The notes below the pieces were generated by a model. The model was not told the origin of the DNA and did not search any database. It saw only the letters and a list, made by a program, of their open reading frames with translations. A program made the translations under genes and the position numbers. A DNA stretch of 9,008 bases from Syntrophaceae bacterium UBA1163. Lineage in GTDB: Bacteria > Desulfobacterota > BSN033 > UBA1163. Below, one piece after another: positions 1 through 5,767 of the stretch; positions within the stretch are counted from its first letter, which is position 1, and every line of letters starts with the position of its first letter. The DNA lies in assembly GCA_002311635.1 (NCBI GenBank), contig DBZJ01000175.1, positions 1-9,008 of the forward strand, read 5' to 3'.

Positions 1-1629
1 ATTTTTCACTGCTTCGGCTGCGGGGAAGGAGGGGATGTCTTCACGTTTTTGATGAAGGCGGGCCATTTTTCTTTCCCCGAGGCGGTGGAGGAACTGGCAA
101 AGCGTTATGGGGTGAGGCTCCCCACCCGCGAGCTTTCCGCATCCCAAAAGAAGGAAATGGGCAAAAAGGAGAGCCTCTTTGAGATCAACCGGATCGCCTC
201 GGAATATTTCCGCGATCTCCTGACGGAGCGGCGGGAAGGAGAAGAGGGCAGAAGATACTTATCTCAAAGAGGGATCAGCCAGGAGGTCGTTGCGGAACAT
301 GGGTTGGGATATTCCGCCGACCGCTGGGACGGGTTGGTCGAGCATTTGCGCGGGAAAAAGGCTTCTCTCGACCTGGCTCGCGAACTGGGGTTGATCTTTC
401 CCAAGAAGAGAGAGGGCTGGTACGATGCCTTTCGACGCCGGGTCCTCTTTCCCATCTTCGATCTTCATCAGCGGATTGTCGGATTCGGCGGAAGGATGAT
501 CAAAGAGGGAGAACCCAAATATCTCAATTCCCCGGAATCAGGCATTTATCATAAAGGAGAGGTCCTCTACGGGCTCCAGGTGGCCAAGCGTTATGCGACG
601 GAGAAGGATTGTGCGATCGTGGTCGAAGGCTATTTTGATCTGTTGACCCTCCACCAATATGGATGGAGGCACAGTGTGGCCACGTTAGGCACGGCACTGA
701 CCCCGCAGCACATTCGAACCCTGAAGCGATACACCAGAAACTTGATCACCCTCTTCGATGCGGACCAGGCAGGTGTGCAGGCAGCCCTCCGCTCTCTTCC
801 CCTTTTCTTAGAAGAGGAAGTGTCGGCAAAGACGGTTATCCTTCCAAAGGGAGAAGACCCGGATGGGTTTCTGAGAAAAGGAAATTTGGAAGACTTTGCG
901 AAAAGGGTGGAGCAGGCTGTTCCGCTCATCGATTTCTTTTTTGAACGGCTGACGAAGACATATGATGTGAGGTCTGTCGACGGGAAAGTGAAGATAGCCA
1001 AAGAGGGAGTGGCCCTCCTCGGTAAAATCCCGGACAGGATTCGAAGAGATTTCTACACAAAGGCCTTAGCCGAGAGGCTGGATGTCAAAGAATCCTTTCT
1101 GCATGAAATGCTCCGGCCCTCGGGCAAGGAGCCAGCCAAGGGAGGAGAGAACTTAGCAAAATCATCCGTGGAGACGACTTTTCCGAAGTCAGAAGAAATG
1201 GTCATCCGCCTCATGGTTCACCATCCTGAAGTCATTCCCACCATCTCAAAAGAGGGCGTCCTGAAGGAGTTTGAGAGCTCGAGTTTGCAAAAAATCGCCG
1301 AGGTTCTGGAGGATTTTTATCAGAGAAAAGGAAGGCTTGATCTGCCCGAGGCCTTAGCCAGTTTCGACGAAACGCTCAAAGGAAGGTTGTGTGAATTTGC
1401 CTTTCAAGAAAGTGGACTGGAGGGCGGGGATCGAGGAAAGATCTTGCAGGACTGTATCCAAAAAATTCGTGAAAGGAGGCTGAAGAAGGAAAAAGCCGAG
1501 TTGCTCAAGAGGATTAAGGAGGCGGAGAAAGATCAAGAGGGAAGAAGGCTCGTCCCTCTTTTGAAGGAACACCAGGAGCTGGCGAAAAGGGAGAAAGACC
1601 TTCAAAAAGATGGTTTTCGGAAAGGGTAG
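1..1629 (+). CDS. dnaG: DNA primase DnaG (5' end cut by window edge)
   Basis: Primase that makes the RNA primers for chromosome replication. The reading frame is open from base 1, so the gene starts upstream. The first visible residues, [12 protein letters not shown], are the second Cys pair of the CHC2-type zinc ribbon. By comparison with E. coli DnaG (zinc ligands up to about residue 64), roughly 55-60 N-terminal residues are missing. Numbering from the window edge, 542 residues are visible. The TOPRIM catalytic core follows, with the conserved Glu in VVEGYFDLL (about residue 209) and the metal-binding pair in LFDADQAG (Asp 253 and Asp 255). After that comes a charged, mostly helical C-terminal region (about 390-540), the usual place of the helicase-binding domain. 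It ends in TAG 11 nt before rpoD, the classic macromolecular-synthesis operon order. Family assignment is very secure. Confidence 0.97.
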   Translation: MFHCFGCGEGGDVFTFLMKAGHFSFPEAVEELAKRYGVRLPTRELSASQKKEMGKKESLFEINRIASEYFRDLLTERREGEEGRRYLSQRGISQEVVAEHGLGYSADRWDGLVEHLRGKKASLDLARELGLIFPKKREGWYDAFRRRVLFPIFDLHQRIVGFGGRMIKEGEPKYLNSPESGIYHKGEVLYGLQVAKRYATEKDCAIVVEGYFDLLTLHQYGWRHSVATLGTALTPQHIRTLKRYTRNLITLFDADQAGVQAALRSLPLFLEEEVSAKTVILPKGEDPDGFLRKGNLEDFAKRVEQAVPLIDFFFERLTKTYDVRSVDGKVKIAKEGVALLGKIPDRIRRDFYTKALAERLDVKESFLHEMLRPSGKEPAKGGENLAKSSVETTFPKSEEMVIRLMVHHPEVIPTISKEGVLKEFESSSLQKIAEVLEDFYQRKGRLDLPEALASFDETLKGRLCEFAFQESGLEGGDRGKILQDCIQKIRERRLKKEKAELLKRIKEAEKDQEGRRLVPLLKEHQELAKREKDLQKDGFRKG

Positions 1630-1633
1630 GAGA
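1628..1633 (+). promoter_or_regulatory. Ribosome binding site of rpoD, overlapping the dnaG stop
   Basis: AGGAGA lies 7 nt before the rpoD ATG and shares its first two bases with the dnaG TAG stop. This supports the chosen rpoD start. It suggests that ribosomes finishing dnaG help initiate rpoD (inference). Confidence 0.7.
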
Positions 1634-1640
1634 GAAGTCT

Positions 1641-3440
1641 ATGGCCAAGGGAGGAAAAATCAAAGAAGTTGAGCAATTGATCGAGTTGGAGGGAGAGAAA
1701 GGCTTTCTGAACTTTCCGGACGAGGCGAGTGGACTCCCTCCGAACGATATCGTCTCCTCTGATCAAATCGATGATGTCCTCATGATGTTCGATGAAATGG
1801 ACATCGACGTGGTGGAGGATCTCCAGGGGTTGAAAGTAGAGGAGGAAAAGGCCGTAGAGAAGGAAGAAGAGGAAGGCGATGAATTGGAAATGGAGGCCCT
1901 CGGCAAGGCCACGGACCCCGTCCGGATGTATCTCCGTGAGATGGGATCGGTTTCCCTTCTCACCCGAGAAGGGGAAGTGGAGATTGCCAAGAGGATTGAG
2001 AGCGGTAAAAGAGAGGTGCTGAGCGTCGTCTTGAACTGCCCCATGGCAGTGAAAGAGGTCATCAATCTGGGCGCCCTGATTAAGGCCGGCAAAGTGGAGA
2101 TCCGAGAAGTGACCAACGAGATCGATGAGGAGGAGGCCAGCTTTGAGGAAGAACAGATCCAGAAGAAAAAGATTCTGGAGCTCATCGAAAAGATCAAGCG
2201 AAAAAGCGAAGAGATCCGGAGGCTCCTGAAGGGCAAGGCCGTGTTGAACAGGAAAGTTCGGAAAAAGGTTGAGAAGAAACAAAAGGGGACGAAGAAAAAG
2301 GAGAAGAAGGGAACGAAGAAAAGACAAACAGAGATTAAAAAGAAGCAAGAAGAGATCATGAAATTTTTCAACCAGATGAATCTGAGAGACACCCAAATCA
2401 ACAGGGTCGTTCAAAAGATGAAACAGATGCTGAACCGAGTGGAGAAAGGGGAGGCTGAAATCAAGAGGATCGAAGATAGGCGGGGGATTTCTGTCGAGGA
2501 GGCGCGGACCTATCTGAAAAAGCTGAAGGCAAGGAGTGTGAGCGAGAAGACACTTCTCAGAACCCGAGCATTGAGCAAAGCGGATTTCCGGGAAATTTCC
2601 CGATCGGCCATGAATGTCCAAAGGAAGATCCATAAAATGGAAACAGAGTGCGGGTTGACGGCTGGCAAGTTGGCCACCGCGGTGAAGGCCATCGTGGAGG
2701 GGGAGACCAAGGCCAAGGAGGCCAAGAGCGAACTGGTAAAGGCCAATCTGAGGCTGGTCGTCTCCATCGCAAAAAAATATATCAATCGGGGACTTCAATT
2801 CTTAGACCTCATTCAGGAGGGGAATATCGGGTTGATGAAGGCGGTGGATAAGTTTGAATACCAACGAGGTTATAAATTCAGCACCTATGCGACCTGGTGG
2901 ATCCGGCAGGCCATCACACGAGCCATCGCCGATCAGGCACGGACGATCCGGATTCCCGTTCATATGATCGAGACGATCAACAAATTGATCCGGACCACGA
3001 GATTCCTCGTTCAGGAGATGGGGAGAGAGCCGACTCCCGAAGAAATTGCTGAGAACATGGATATGGCTTTGGATAAGGTGAGGAAGGTGCTGAAGATTGC
3101 CAAAGAACCCATCTCCCTTGAAACCCCCATCGGTGAGGAAGAAGATAGCCACTTAGGGGACTTTATCGAAGACAAAGCCGTCATCTCCCCCCAGGAAGCC
3201 GTGATCAGCGCCAATTTATCCGAACAGACTCGGAAGGTACTGGCGAGCCTCACCCCAAGAGAGGAAAAGGTTTTAAGGATGCGGTTTGGGATTGGAGAGA
3301 AATACGACCATACGCTCGAAGAGGTGGGACAGGATTTTGACGTCACGCGGGAAAGAATCCGGCAGATCGAAGCAAAGGCATTAAGGAAATTACGACATCC
3401 CAGCAGGGCGAGAAGGTTGAAAAGTTTCCTTGAGACATAG
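1641..3440 (+). CDS. rpoD: Primary (housekeeping) RNA polymerase sigma-70 factor RpoD
   Basis: Directs core RNA polymerase to housekeeping promoters. At 599 residues it has the full primary-sigma layout. An acidic region 1.1-like N-terminus (about 1-85) is followed by region 1.2 (about 91-122, [11 protein letters not shown]). A long non-conserved region (about 123-355) includes a very Lys/Glu-rich stretch at 200-240. Region 2 (about 360-440) carries the core-binding and -10-reading motifs, including [20 protein letters not shown]. Region 3 is about 441-520, with the sigma-finger segment [19 protein letters not shown]. Region 4 (about 525-597) has the helix-turn-helix [20 protein letters not shown] for the -35 element. 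The start is set by AGGAGA 7 nt upstream. Co-transcription with dnaG is likely from the 11-nt gap. No strong intrinsic terminator is seen directly after the gene. Regions 2-4 leave no doubt about identity. Confidence 0.98.
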   Translation: MAKGGKIKEVEQLIELEGEKGFLNFPDEASGLPPNDIVSSDQIDDVLMMFDEMDIDVVEDLQGLKVEEEKAVEKEEEEGDELEMEALGKATDPVRMYLREMGSVSLLTREGEVEIAKRIESGKREVLSVVLNCPMAVKEVINLGALIKAGKVEIREVTNEIDEEEASFEEEQIQKKKILELIEKIKRKSEEIRRLLKGKAVLNRKVRKKVEKKQKGTKKKEKKGTKKRQTEIKKKQEEIMKFFNQMNLRDTQINRVVQKMKQMLNRVEKGEAEIKRIEDRRGISVEEARTYLKKLKARSVSEKTLLRTRALSKADFREISRSAMNVQRKIHKMETECGLTAGKLATAVKAIVEGETKAKEAKSELVKANLRLVVSIAKKYINRGLQFLDLIQEGNIGLMKAVDKFEYQRGYKFSTYATWWIRQAITRAIADQARTIRIPVHMIETINKLIRTTRFLVQEMGREPTPEEIAENMDMALDKVRKVLKIAKEPISLETPIGEEEDSHLGDFIEDKAVISPQEAVISANLSEQTRKVLASLTPREEKVLRMRFGIGEKYDHTLEEVGQDFDVTRERIRQIEAKALRKLRHPSRARRLKSFLET

Positions 3441-3445
3441 CGTTC

Positions 3446-3526
3446 TAATTCGGATTACGGAACGCGGAATGAGGAATAAAAACCTTAAATTCATATTCCG
3501 CAATCTACAATCCGCAATCCGCATTG
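3446..3526. repeat. Degenerate heptamer array with inverted halves
   Basis: Between rpoD and the tRNA promoter the DNA is made of variants of a seven-base unit. The right half holds ATTCCGC and AATCCGC copies (about 3495-3525); the left half holds the complementary sense, such as GCGGAAT. GCGGAAT at 3464-3470 is exactly complementary to ATTCCGC at 3495-3501, so the segment can fold back imperfectly. It has no coding potential. It looks like decayed intergenic repeat DNA, but its presence elsewhere in the genome cannot be judged from this window. Confidence 0.4.
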
Positions 3527-3535
3527 GAGTTAGGG

Positions 3536-3563
3536 TTGACACCCTTGAGGGATGGCATATAAT
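3536..3563 (+). promoter_or_regulatory. Perfect-consensus sigma-70 promoter for the tRNA gene
   Basis: TTGACA (3536-3541) and TATAAT (3558-3563) both match the sigma-70 consensus at 6/6 and are separated by 16 bp. Counting from the -10 hexamer, the expected start point is base 3570, which is the first base of the mature tRNA; A3568 is the nearest alternative purine. It would be read by the RpoD encoded just upstream. Confidence 0.88.
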
Positions 3564-3569
3564 AAGGAT

Positions 3570-3645
3570 GGGCCCATAGCTCAGCTGGAAGAGCCACCGG
3601 CTCATAACCGGTAGGCCCCTGGTTCGAACCCAGGTGGGCCCACCA
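3570..3645 (+). tRNA. tRNA with CAU anticodon, probably tRNA-Ile2 (lysidine type)
   Basis: A complete 76-nt cloverleaf. The acceptor stem is GGGCCCA with TGGGCCC; the D stem is GCTC/GAGC; the anticodon stem is ACCGG/CCGGT around loop CTCATAA (anticodon CAT, 3603-3605); the T stem is CCTGG/CCAGG around TTCGAAC. Discriminator A and a genome-encoded CCA follow. It is not the initiator, because pair 1-72 is G-C and the anticodon stem lacks the three G-C pairs of initiator tRNA. Acceptor pairs C4-G69 and C5-G68 are known positive determinants for TilS, which makes lysidine at C34. I therefore favour tRNA-Ile2, reading AUA. An automatic caller going by anticodon alone would say tRNA-Met. The tRNA call is certain; the amino acid is inferred. 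Confidence 0.95.
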
Positions 3646-3712
3646 GGAAAGAGGGAATCTCTTATGCACTCTTTGGGGAAAAAAGAAAGGACGCTCCGTG
3701 AGCCTGGACGGG

Positions 3713-3749
3713 ACAAAAAGAGTGCACGAAAAGGGTGCACTCTTTTTGT
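3713..3749 (+). terminator. Strong intrinsic terminator after the tRNA
   Basis: A perfect 14-bp hairpin (3714-3727 with 3735-3748), plus one outer A-T pair, closes a 7-nt loop GAAAAGG. The 3' arm carries a T5 tract and further T bases follow. The matching A5 on the 5' arm means the structure could also work on the opposite strand. It lies 68 nt after the tRNA and separates it from the zinc-ribbon gene. Confidence 0.8.
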
Positions 3750-3800
3750 TTGGGACGAACGTGCAGGGAACGGTTAGTGTCATGACGGGTTTGTCACCCT

Positions 3801-3815
3801 TGCCTACGGCAGGCA
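3801..3815. repeat. Short palindrome TGCCT-ACGGC-AGGCA
   Basis: Five-base inverted arms (3801-3805 and 3811-3815) around ACGGC, with a further AGG copy beyond. The motif resembles short palindromic intergenic repeats common in environmental proteobacterial genomes. It does not look like a terminator, since no T tract follows. Confidence 0.4.
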
Positions 3816-3836
3816 GGCGCGAACGATGAAAATCAT

Positions 3837-3883
3837 AAATCCCCTCCCGCCCCCCTTTTGGTAAGGGAGGGTTGGGGGGATTT
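3837..3883. repeat. C-rich/G-rich palindromic intergenic repeat
   Basis: A C-rich arm beginning AAATCCCCTCCC and a G-rich arm ending GGGGGGATTT form an imperfect 47-bp palindrome around TTTTGG. The arms pair fully at the ends (AAATCCCC with GGGGATTT) and less well inside, tolerating G-U pairs. It lies just upstream of the zinc-ribbon gene and has the look of a dispersed palindromic repeat. The weak upstream TTG at 3858 falls inside it, which argues against that start. Confidence 0.55.
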
Positions 3884-3914
3884 GGAAATCTATTTTCCAG
3901 GCGATTCGACGGAT

Positions 3915-3920
3915 AGGAGG
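3915..3920 (+). promoter_or_regulatory. Shine-Dalgarno that fixes the start of the zinc-ribbon gene
   Basis: AGGAGG, a perfect match, lies 6 nt before the TTG at 3927. The in-frame TTG at 3858 has no such site and lies in a palindromic repeat. The gene therefore starts at 3927. Confidence 0.8.
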
Positions 3921-3926
3921 CAACGG

Positions 3927-4646
3927 TTGAAAGACCAATTAAAACTGCTTTGGGAGCTTCAGAAGATAGATCTTGAACTGAAGTCCATCAAGGAGGAGAA
4001 GGACCGGCATCCCAAGGAGATCAAAAAACTGGATGAAAGGCAGAGGATCGAGAAGGAGAGGATTCAGAAGGAGAGAGAAAAGGTCGAATCGTTAGAGAAG
4101 ACGCGGAGGCAGAAAGAGGCGCATCTCAGCGCCGAGCAGGAAAAAATCAAGCGGGCAGAAGGAAGGATGTCTGAGGTAAAGACCAACAAAGAATATCAGG
4201 CCCTTCTGACAGAAATCGATGCCCTCAAGGAAGCGAACAGCCGGATGGAAGAGGAGATCCTCCAGGTGATGGACGAAATCGATGAACTCAAGAAGGACCT
4301 CTCTAAAAGGGAAAAGGAAATGGGGGGCATACTGGAAAAGATTGAAGGAGAGCGAAAAAAACTTCAGGAAAAGATGGTCCTCGGTGAGAAGGCCTGGAAC
4401 GAACGAATGGAACGAAGGGAGGTCCTTTCTAAACAGATCGAATCCAAACTGGTTAAGCTGTATACTACCTTGAAGGAAAAGAGGCAGGGGGTGGGCGTGG
4501 TCAGCGTGAAGAGTGAGACTTGCCAGGGCTGTTTTGTACATGTCCCCCCTCAAATGTTCATCGAGGTTCAAAAAAACGATGCCCTCATCCGGTGTCCCCA
4601 CTGCAACCGGATCCTCTATTGGGATGGAGATCGAGATAGAAAATGA
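3927..4646 (+). CDS. Coiled-coil protein with C-terminal C4 zinc ribbon (DUF164/CT398 type)
   Basis: A 239-residue protein. The first 180 or so residues are strongly charged heptad-like helix (many Glu/Lys, with spaced Leu/Ile), predicted as a long coiled-coil hairpin. The C-terminal 50 hold a C4 zinc ribbon, CQGC and about 25 residues later CPHC, in the setting VPPQMFIEVQKND. This matches the zinc-ribbon family formerly called DUF164, which includes chlamydial CT398 and Helicobacter HP0958 (FlgZ). Some members contact sigma-54, flagellar export parts or RNA, but no single function is established for the family, so I assign none. The TTG start gives MKDQLKLLWELQKIDLEL, a typical family N-terminus. 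The stop overlaps the rnhA start as ATGA, so the two genes are very likely translationally coupled. No promoter of its own was recognised. Confidence 0.9.
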   Translation: MKDQLKLLWELQKIDLELKSIKEEKDRHPKEIKKLDERQRIEKERIQKEREKVESLEKTRRQKEAHLSAEQEKIKRAEGRMSEVKTNKEYQALLTEIDALKEANSRMEEEILQVMDEIDELKKDLSKREKEMGGILEKIEGERKKLQEKMVLGEKAWNERMERREVLSKQIESKLVKLYTTLKEKRQGVGVVSVKSETCQGCFVHVPPQMFIEVQKNDALIRCPHCNRILYWDGDRDRK

Positions 4647-5089
4647 AATCCTCGGGGCCCGAAGGTCGATTGATCATTTATATTGATGGGGCCTCCAAAG
4701 GAAACCCCGGAAGGGCGGGGGCAGGGATTCTCATCACAAATGGAGAAGGGAGGAAAATCTCTGAGGTGAGCCGTTATCTCGGTCACAAGACCAATAACGA
4801 AGCGGAATACTGGGCCCTCCTTTTAGGGCTGAGGGAGGCCGGACGACTGGAGGGTGAAAGCGTTCAAATCCTCACCGATTCAGAATTGGTGGAAAGACAA
4901 ATGAATGGCCTCTATCGCGTGAAAGATTTAAATTTAAGAGCCCTCCACAAAAGGGTGCTTCAGAATGTAAGAAGATTTTCATCCTTTGAGATCCGGTCCA
5001 TCCCGAGGGAGGAGAATAAAGAGGCGGACCGTTTGGCAAATCAGGCCATCGAGAGGAGGATGACGAGGGAGAAAGGCAAGAGAGTTTGA
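4643..5089 (+). CDS. rnhA: Ribonuclease HI family protein
   Basis: Cuts the RNA strand of RNA-DNA hybrids, removing Okazaki primers and R-loops in the cytoplasm. The 148 residues fit one RNase H fold. The four acidic metal ligands are visible in order: Asp15 in YIDGASKGNPG, Glu53 in TNNEAEY, Asp79 in LTDSELV and Asp129 in NKEADRLAN. The protein is near the length of E. coli RNase HI (155 residues). Its motif wording (IDGASKGNPG, REENKEADRLAN) is closer to the RNase HI-like subfamily found in Gram-positives, archaea and deltaproteobacteria than to E. coli RnhA. No N-terminal hybrid-binding domain is present. It starts at the ATG that overlaps the previous stop by 4 nt. The next gene is the RNase P RNA, and primase is a few genes upstream. 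Activity is inferred from the intact active site. Confidence 0.93.
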   Translation: MKSSGPEGRLIIYIDGASKGNPGRAGAGILITNGEGRKISEVSRYLGHKTNNEAEYWALLLGLREAGRLEGESVQILTDSELVERQMNGLYRVKDLNLRALHKRVLQNVRRFSSFEIRSIPREENKEADRLANQAIERRMTREKGKRV

Positions 5090-5100
5090 AGAACTCTCTT
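5078..5100 (+). other. Hairpin spanning the rnhA stop codon
   Basis: A perfect 9-bp stem (AAGAGAGTT, 5078-5086, with AACTCTCTT, 5092-5100) encloses a 5-nt loop containing the TGA stop. No T tract follows, so it is not a standard terminator. It may protect the 3' end of the mRNA or mark a processing boundary before rnpB, or it may be chance. Confidence 0.4.
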
Positions 5101-5175
5101 GATTGAACAGATTACAAGAAATGATCGGTGCAATCATAGAGTTCGAGGTGCTTTCAGAAATCTCGAGAAAGGAGG

Positions 5176-5641
5176 GAGGTCGAAGGGAAACAGATGGTCG
5201 CTCCTCCTGAGAACTTGCCACGCAGGAAATCAGGAGGGGAGGAAAGTCCGAGCTCCGCAGGGCAGGGTGGTCCGTAACACGGACTGTTCCCGAATTCTGC
5301 AAGGCAGAGTTCGGGAATAAGGAAAGTGCCACAGAAAAGATACCGTCCCGACGAAAGTCGGGATAAGGGTGAAAAGGTGAGGTAAGGGCTCACCAGTACC
5401 CCGAGCGATCGGGGTAGCTCGGTAAACCCCACCCGGAGCAAGACCAAATAGGCCCCGTTCCCGCAAGGGGAAGAAGCGCCCATTCGAATTTCCCTCCGCC
5501 TCTGGCGGTGGAAAAACGGGGCGGGTTAGGTCGCTTGAGGCCGTGGGCAACCAGGGTCCTAGATAAATGGCCATCCTCCCGATTCCAGCTGGAAAGCAGG
5601 AACGGGACGACAGAACTCGGCTTATGGTTCCTTTTGACCGC
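5176..5641 (+). ncRNA. rnpB: RNase P RNA, bacterial type A (M1 RNA)
   Basis: The catalytic RNA that removes 5' leaders from tRNA precursors, working with protein RnpA. P1 is a 14-bp helix with two G-U pairs and one mismatch (5178-5191 with 5626-5639), extendable outward past one A-G mismatch. P2 is 5193-5199 with 5569-5575. P3 is 5203-5210 with 5230-5237. P4 is AAG-U-CCGAG (5244-5252) with CTCGGCTT (5616-5623); it keeps the bulged U and shows a compensated A-U pair where E. coli has G-C. The landmark segments GAGGAAAGTCCG, AGGGTGAAA, GGAGCAAGACCAAATAGG and GACAGAACTCGG are all present. A GGT at 5524-5526 is placed to pair with tRNA CCA, in line with CCA being encoded in both tRNA-type genes here. 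At about 466 nt it is longer than E. coli M1 (377 nt), partly through an extra helix before the last conserved block. Exact ends are uncertain by about 10 nt. No convincing promoter was seen in the 80 nt after rnhA. Confidence 0.95.
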
Positions 5642-5653
5642 CCTCTTTTTTTT
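5626..5653 (+). terminator. Probable rnpB termination region with T8 tract
   Basis: The 3' strand of P1 runs straight into CCCTC and eight T bases (5646-5653). Apart from a weak local GGT/ACC fold there is no separate hairpin here. The likely terminator stem is the extended P1 helix, in which bases 5168-5176 pair with 5641-5649. The T tract is clear; the mechanism is inferred. Confidence 0.5.
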
Positions 5654-5767
5654 CTATCTCATGCCTTCTCCTTTTTGTGCCTTGAAATGTTTGTTCCGTT
5701 TTTACCTACTTCCATTTGATTGCGACACGGTCCCGAAAGGGAGCTGGGGGGTGAAGAAAGTTAATCG

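Noticed and set aside
1602..2798. A 398-codon open frame on the minus strand opposite rpoD
   Set aside because: It is the antisense reflection of the Lys/Glu-rich rpoD coding strand, giving a Leu/Phe-rich product with no recognisable domain. rpoD is unambiguous on the plus strand.
3390..3783. Minus-strand open frames across the tRNA and its terminator
   Set aside because: They read through a certain tRNA gene and repeat DNA, and two overlapping frames have no recognisable product.
3837..3883. C/G palindrome considered as a terminator of an upstream transcript
   Set aside because: Pairing is imperfect, with no proper T tract on the plus strand, and a much better terminator lies at 3713-3749.
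3858..3926. TTG at 3858 as the start of the zinc-ribbon protein
   Set aside because: It lies within a palindromic repeat and lacks a ribosome site. TTG 3927 has AGGAGG 6 nt upstream and gives a family-like N-terminus.
5099..5574. Open frames on both strands across 5099-5574
   Set aside because: They fall in the RNase P RNA, whose conserved helices explain the sequence. The predicted proteins are Arg/Pro/Gly-rich with no domain.
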